53,586 bases of DNA from Hyphomonadaceae bacterium (GTDB taxonomy: Bacteria; Pseudomonadota; Alphaproteobacteria; Caulobacterales; Hyphomonadaceae), in NCBI GenBank assembly GCA_030697555.1, contig JAUYPV010000039.1, forward strand, positions 1 through 53,586, written 5' to 3'. How positions within the stretch are numbered: position 1 is the first letter of the stretch; each line of letters starts with the position of its first letter. This document shows, in pieces, positions 49,786 to 53,586 of the stretch. A model generated the notes under the pieces. The model saw nothing but the letters and a program-made list of their open reading frames with translations. It searched no databases and was not told where the DNA came from. The position numbers and the translations under genes are program-made.

Positions 49786-50504
49786 GCAGCGGTAATCCGT
49801 GTTGGACGCTGGACACGCGCGCCCGAACGGGATGCACGTGCATTGATGGGGGAGGGAGAAGCGGGTTGAAGCGTTGGCGCCGCTCTGAGTGGTTTGGAAG
49901 TCTGCGGCTTGGACGATTTTGGATCGAGAATACCTTCGTGGTCCCACTCACCTTCGGGCCGGATCATTACGTAAGGATTGCTTTCGAACTGAATCGCCTG
50001 CGGATGTTTGGGCAGCGGAATTTCGAGGACGAGATAGGAATAGCCGGAGAAGTCGAACGTCTGGCGCCCGACCACCTGGCATTTCACGATGTGCGTCCAC
50101 CAGCCTTCGAGGCGTTCCTGGATGTGGGCGATGACGCGCGGAAAGCCCTTGCGCGCCGTGATCTCGAACGCGTGGGAGAGCAGGAACGAGGCAACAGCGC
50201 CGCCGCGCTGCCTGCGGTCGACGCACAGGCGCTCCAGCTTCACGAAGCCGTTGAAGAAACGCAGGCGGAGAGTGCCCGCTGGTTCCTTCCCCACGAAGGC
50301 GAGCAGGTGCAGGCCGCAGAGATCGTTGCCGTCGAACTCCTCGTCATAGGGGCAGTCCTGCTCGGCCATGTAGGTGAGGCCGCGAAGGACGCTGACGCGC
50401 TGCAGGTCGTCGAGCGTGCGCACGACGCGCACGGTGATGTCGGCGCGGTTCTGGTGTCGCGCCGGTTGGCGCAGCGCCATCCGGCCGATAGCGGGATGCG
50501 CCAT
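49782..50504 (-). CDS. GNAT-fold acyltransferase-like protein A
   Basis: A 240-residue cytoplasmic protein. The GNAT core is visible at about 30-165: ITVRVVRTLDDLQRVSVLRGLTYMAEQ, HLLAFVGKEPAGTLRLRFFNGFVKLERLCVDRRQRGGAVASFLLSHAFEIT (strand 4 and the acyl-CoA loop R-Q-R-G-G-A), and FPRVIAHIQERLEGWW. A Pro/Ser-rich, disordered C-terminal 50 residues follow. It starts three bases after GNAT-like protein B and ends overlapping the isochorismatase-fold gene. The acyl donor and acceptor are unknown. Confidence 0.72.
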   Translation of the reverse strand: MAHPAIGRMALRQPARHQNRADITVRVVRTLDDLQRVSVLRGLTYMAEQDCPYDEEFDGNDLCGLHLLAFVGKEPAGTLRLRFFNGFVKLERLCVDRRQRGGAVASFLLSHAFEITARKGFPRVIAHIQERLEGWWTHIVKCQVVGRQTFDFSGYSYLVLEIPLPKHPQAIQFESNPYVMIRPEGEWDHEGILDPKSSKPQTSKPLRAAPTLQPASPSPINARASRSGARVQRPTRITAA

Positions 50505-50507
50505 CGG

Positions 50508-51173
50508 TCAGCCCCTCTCGGCGCGCTTGTCGATGAAGAAGAGGTCGGGAACTCCGAAGCCAAGGCGGTGAAAGCCCAGGTGCTCCATGGCATGTGCTCC
50601 TTCGGGGCTGGCGCCGCGTCCGTAGCACTTCACTTGCGTGTATTCGCCGTCGCGCCAGGCCACGCAGGCCCGCAATACATTGAGTCGGGCCCGCATGCCC
50701 CTGCCGGCGTAGAGCCAGACATACATGGCAGGGAATGGGTCGCCGGGGGCGCAGGTCTGCTTCGGCTGCGGGTCGTAGGTGTTGAACTCGCCCGAGCGCA
50801 TGTCTTCCTCGCCCGCGGGGCTCAGGGGCAACAGCAGGACGACGGCGCTGATATCGCTCCCCGGGGCGGGTGGAGGGGCGCCGGCCGCGGTTTCTCCAGC
50901 CGCGGCTTTTGGTCTCTCCCTGAGGATGAATACCGTGCCCCCGGTGCGCTGATGCGTGTTTGCAAAGGCGGAAATGGGCGCGAGTTTCATGCCCATGATC
51001 GATTCCGCCGCGGCGTGAGCCTCCGGAATCTGGTCCATCGTCGCCCGTTGGAACCCGAACGGCGCGCATTCAGCCAGCGCAATATCCGGATTCCAGACCG
51101 GATTCGAGGACCTGCCCTCCGGGCGGAGCAGCTCGCCGGATTCAAGCGGCCGGCGTCTGAGTGTTGCGGTCAT
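50508..51173 (-). CDS. GNAT-like protein B, first gene of the four-gene operon
   Basis: About 221 residues. The ATG at 51173 has GGA upstream; 51185 is an alternative. The C-terminal half carries GNAT-like pieces (MYVWLYAGRGMRARLNVLRACVAWRDG at the acyl-CoA loop and HAMEHLGFHRLGFGVPDLFFI as the final strand-helix-strand). The middle contains a Pro/Ala-rich insertion (AAAGETAAGAPPPAPGS). Weaker match to the family than protein A. It is divergent from the LysR gene, with about 115 bases between the two starts. Confidence 0.6.
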   Translation of the reverse strand: MTATLRRRPLESGELLRPEGRSSNPVWNPDIALAECAPFGFQRATMDQIPEAHAAAESIMGMKLAPISAFANTHQRTGGTVFILRERPKAAAGETAAGAPPPAPGSDISAVVLLLPLSPAGEEDMRSGEFNTYDPQPKQTCAPGDPFPAMYVWLYAGRGMRARLNVLRACVAWRDGEYTQVKCYGRGASPEGAHAMEHLGFHRLGFGVPDLFFIDKRAERG

Positions 51174-51288
51174 GTGCGCATCCATCAAAAAGTCGAGGGG
51201 ACGGGCCGTAGACCGAGTAGGCTGGATGGACTCGCGCCCAGATACAGACAATGTTGAGGGAGGGGCTTGCAGAATCGGGCGTACTTCT

Positions 51289-52230
51289 GTGGACAAGCGG
51301 AAACTTGATTGGTCCCGGCTGCCTGTGTTTGCGGCAGTCGCGCGGACGGGGAGCATAAACGCAGCAGCGAGCGAGCTTGCGGTCAGCGCCGCCAAGGTAT
51401 CGCGCGACCTGACCGACCTTGAGCGCGTCATGGGCCGGGAGCTGTTCGTCCGGTCCGCCCGGGGTGTTTCGCTGACGGATTTCGGCGCCCTGGTGCTCAA
51501 CCGCGTCGAGACCATGACGGACACATTCGGCGCCCTCACCGAAGACGTCGATCTCGCGCCTACCGCGGACATGGGGACGATCACCATCGCGGCCTATGAC
51601 TGCATGGCTACCTACTGGCTGGCGCGGCGGCTTCCGGAATTCCACCGGTCCAATCCCGGCATCCAGGTCACCCTGAAAGTCGTCGAGACTACGGCTGACC
51701 TCCTGGGCGGCGAGGCGGACATCGCGATCCAGTACGAGGCGCCAAAGAACGGCAACATCTTCGCCAAGCAGGTTGGCTGGAGCCACTACATCCCCTGCGC
51801 CAGCCGCAGCTATCTCAACGTGTTCGGGACGCCGGAATCGATGTTCGACGCCGGCAGGCACCGTGTGCTGTCGCACCTCGGCTACAAGATGCAGCAAGAG
51901 CAATGGCCGAAGGAGACGCCGCACTGGCAGGCGATCGTGCCAAGAGTCTTGCAGACCAATTCGGGTACAGTGATCGTCGAGGATTGCGCATCAGACGGCG
52001 GCATCGCCGTGCTGCCGTCCTACATCGCCGCCATCGATCCGCGGCTGGTCGTGCTGAACTTCCGCCCGCTCGCCTCGATCCGGTTCTGGCTCGCCTATAC
52101 GGAAGTCGCACGCGAGAACGAACGTTGCCAGCCCGTGCTTGCCTGGCTGCGTGAATGCTTCAACACAGCGCGCCACCCGTGGTTCCGCGAGGCTTATGTA
52201 CGGCCTCCGGCAGCGAACGAACTTCGCTAG
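51289..52230 (+). CDS. LysR-family transcriptional regulator
   Basis: A 313-residue regulator. GTG 51289 puts the helix-turn-helix at the normal distance from the N-terminus (LDWSRLPVFAAVARTGSINAAASELAVSAAKVSRDLTDLERVMGRELFVRSARGVSLTDFG); longer upstream frames add unusual sequence, and a good ribosome binding site is lacking, so the start is tentative. The C-terminal effector-binding domain begins near 95 (GTITIAAYDCMATYWLARRLPEFHRSNPGIQVTLKVV) and holds GEADIAIQYE. It probably controls the divergent four-gene operon. Its stop overlaps the AGE gene stop in CTAG. Confidence 0.9.
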   Translation: MDKRKLDWSRLPVFAAVARTGSINAAASELAVSAAKVSRDLTDLERVMGRELFVRSARGVSLTDFGALVLNRVETMTDTFGALTEDVDLAPTADMGTITIAAYDCMATYWLARRLPEFHRSNPGIQVTLKVVETTADLLGGEADIAIQYEAPKNGNIFAKQVGWSHYIPCASRSYLNVFGTPESMFDAGRHRVLSHLGYKMQQEQWPKETPHWQAIVPRVLQTNSGTVIVEDCASDGGIAVLPSYIAAIDPRLVVLNFRPLASIRFWLAYTEVARENERCQPVLAWLRECFNTARHPWFREAYVRPPAANELR

Positions 52231-53369
52231 CGAGCGTCGCTAACCCGCAGGACTTCGGCGAAGGCCAGGAAGACGTGATAGAACGTCGAGGCCGGGATCG
52301 TTGTCACGACCGGGTTTCCACCTGCATCGAAAGCATCGATCCATGTGCCGCGCGGACTGTGGGCCAGATAGCGGTCCAGCAGCAGGCCGGCTGAAGACCG
52401 CACGGCATTGGTGGGATCGACTGCGTCCAGCTCGAACAGCGCGATGGCCGACTTGATTCTCTCCGTGTTGGGCCAGGTCCGCGACCCCTTGTCGATCGGC
52501 ATACCGTCGTCACGCACCTGGTTGAACGTGACGCAGGTCGTTTCCTCAACCCCGTGCCGTTCGGCGAACCCGGCCAGCGCGCGGATTTCCCTGGCGAGAT
52601 CTAGCCCGAGCAGTTTGCGCGACTGGTTGAGGATCCAGCTCCATTCGAACTGGTGGCCGGGCTCGACGATGCGGCCATCATCGCCCGGCGCTCGCCTGAG
52701 GTCGGCGGTGAAATATTCGGCCAGCGTTTGCGACTTCATATCGAAGAAGCGGGTCTGGAACAGGCCTATCAGTTCCTTGAGCAGGTTCGAGAAGCGCACT
52801 TCGCCCGTCGCTTCGAAAGCGGCAAGACACGCCTCCGTCAGGTGCATGTGCGGGTTCTGCTGACGCCAATTCATGGCCGGGAACTCATGCAGGAAACCGC
52901 CGCCGCTGGGCGCGCGCATGTGCGTCTCGATGAAGTCGGCGGTGCGGTGCATCCAGTCGCGAGCGTCTTTGTCGCCGGTTGCGCGGTGGAACCAGGAGAA
53001 GGCGAAGAGAACGAACGCGATGTCATAAAGGTCCGGCGTTGGGTCGAGGTTGCCGCCTTCACGAGTCAGCTTGCGAGCGAAACCGTTGTCTGGCCCGTTC
53101 CAGGTTTTCGAAACAAGGAAGTCGACACCGTGCCGGGCCAATTCGGCGCCCGGTTCAAAGCCGAGCATGTAGCCATGACTGAACACATAGATCTGGCGCG
53201 CCGTGACGCGTGTGCGCTTGAAGGCGACAGCAGCATCGCGGCCGTCCATCGTCATCTGTTCGACGTAGCCGCCGTGCACGCGGTCGAGCCCATGCGCCGC
53301 CCACCAGGGCAGGGCGGACTGGAACATCCAGCGATGGACGGCGTCGCGATGCGGAAGCGGCACTCGCAC
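52227..53369 (-). CDS. AGE-family sugar epimerase/isomerase
   Basis: A 380-residue (alpha/alpha)6-barrel enzyme of the N-acylglucosamine 2-epimerase family, which also includes mannose isomerase and sulfoquinovose isomerase. Typical blocks: WWAAHGLDRVHGGYVEQM, KRTRVTARQIYVFSHGY, YDIAFVLFAFSWFHRAT, NPHMHLTEACLAAFEAT, EPGHQFEWSWILNQSRKL (catalytic-region His and Glu) and RTWPNTERIKSAIALFE. The substrate is a sugar or sugar phosphate but cannot be named from motifs alone. It ends by overlapping the LysR stop. Its position before the UDP-sugar dehydrogenase gene suggests nucleotide-sugar supply. Confidence 0.9.
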   Translation of the reverse strand: MRVPLPHRDAVHRWMFQSALPWWAAHGLDRVHGGYVEQMTMDGRDAAVAFKRTRVTARQIYVFSHGYMLGFEPGAELARHGVDFLVSKTWNGPDNGFARKLTREGGNLDPTPDLYDIAFVLFAFSWFHRATGDKDARDWMHRTADFIETHMRAPSGGGFLHEFPAMNWRQQNPHMHLTEACLAAFEATGEVRFSNLLKELIGLFQTRFFDMKSQTLAEYFTADLRRAPGDDGRIVEPGHQFEWSWILNQSRKLLGLDLAREIRALAGFAERHGVEETTCVTFNQVRDDGMPIDKGSRTWPNTERIKSAIALFELDAVDPTNAVRSSAGLLLDRYLAHSPRGTWIDAFDAGGNPVVTTIPASTFYHVFLAFAEVLRVSDAR

Positions 53370-53435
53370 TCCTACCGGCAGTTAGGGACCTAGTGGAGGA
53401 GATAGCCGGAGACGGGCGGCGCGGCCACCCTGAGG

Positions 53436-53586
53436 TTACGGCCTGCCGACGCTCACATAGTTGAACCCGCGGCGTTCCATATCGCTGGGCTGGTAGACGT
53501 TGCGGAGGTCCACCACGGTCGGCGTTTTCATGAGTTCCTTCACCCGGTCGAGGTCGAGGGCGCGGAACTGGTCCCACTCGGTGATC
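53436..53586 (-). CDS. ugd: UDP-glucose/UDP-sugar 6-dehydrogenase, C-terminal end only
   Basis: The last 49 complete codons of a gene cut by the window edge, reading ITEWDQFRALDLDRVKEL then TPTVVDLRNVYQ and ending GFNYVSVGRP. This is the typical end of UDP-glucose dehydrogenases (ITEWxxFRxLD, VDxRN, GFxYxxIGR). It would oxidise the C6 of a UDP-sugar to a uronic acid. The gene could supply UDP-GlcNAcA to the Wbp-like set ten kilobases away if its substrate is UDP-GlcNAc; UDP-glucose is equally possible. Confidence 0.85.
   Translation of the reverse strand, partial: ITEWDQFRALDLDRVKELMKTPTVVDLRNVYQPSDMERRGFNYVSVGRP

Overview
The window looks like chromosomal DNA from a high-GC alphaproteobacterium, most like Caulobacterales/Hyphomonadaceae. 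The evidence is a CpdR-type response regulator ending in Ala-Ala beside an N-formylglutamate amidohydrolase and a HisN-type phosphatase, CTTGNN-N17 promoters, a ROSE-type RNA thermometer before an hsp20 gene, and many periplasmic lipoproteins. The placement is inferred from gene content; no marker gene such as 16S rRNA is present.

Layout. 0.2-5.2 kb (minus): two tandem small secreted paralogues, a lipoprotein with two Ig-like modules, a degenerate EAL-like protein and a GT4 glycosyltransferase. 5.3-9.0 kb: a glutathione-transferase-like protein with an Arg/Gly-rich tail, a rhomboid protease, hsp20 with a ROSE element, and an exported methyltransferase-like lipoprotein. 9.2-17.5 kb: an MHYT hybrid histidine kinase, an acyl-CoA carboxylase carboxyltransferase, a lipoprotein, an SCP2 protein, an alpha/beta hydrolase, and a hisN-crotonase-TerB-like operon. 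17.6-20 kb: an Xre regulator, a candidate small RNA, N-formylglutamate amidohydrolase, cpdR and tRNA-Val(GAC).

19.9-23.4 kb holds opgGH for osmoregulated periplasmic glucans; opgH ends inside the antisense strand of tRNA-Val. 23.7-25.7 kb encodes a large periplasmic fusion protein (thioredoxin fold, cytochrome c, PHM-like copper domain, EF-hands). It is followed by about 1 kb of hairpin-rich noncoding DNA. 26.7-31.8 kb is a vitamin B12 uptake operon, btuB-btuF-btuC-btuD, with a cobalamin riboswitch and a hairpin that hides the btuB ribosome binding site.

31.8-43.7 kb is a surface-polysaccharide locus. It has an acyltransferase, a polysaccharide deacetylase and a GT2 on the plus strand. On the minus strand are overlapping genes for a WbpD/WbpB/WbpE-like amino-sugar set, a sugar epimerase, a second DegT aminotransferase, a Wzm/Wzt ABC exporter and a GT4. 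An AGE-family sugar epimerase and the 3' end of a UDP-sugar dehydrogenase at the right edge fit the same theme.

44-52 kb: a TraB/GumN lipoprotein, tRNA-Arg(CCG), nadE, an L-2-hydroxyglutarate oxidase-like gene, a second Xre regulator, and a compact four-gene operon of unknown function (two GNAT-like proteins, an isochorismatase-fold protein lacking its catalytic residues, and a 65-residue protein) divergent from a LysR regulator. This operon and the fusion protein at 24-26 kb are the best candidates for undescribed biology. No CRISPR array, IS element, prophage or rRNA was seen.
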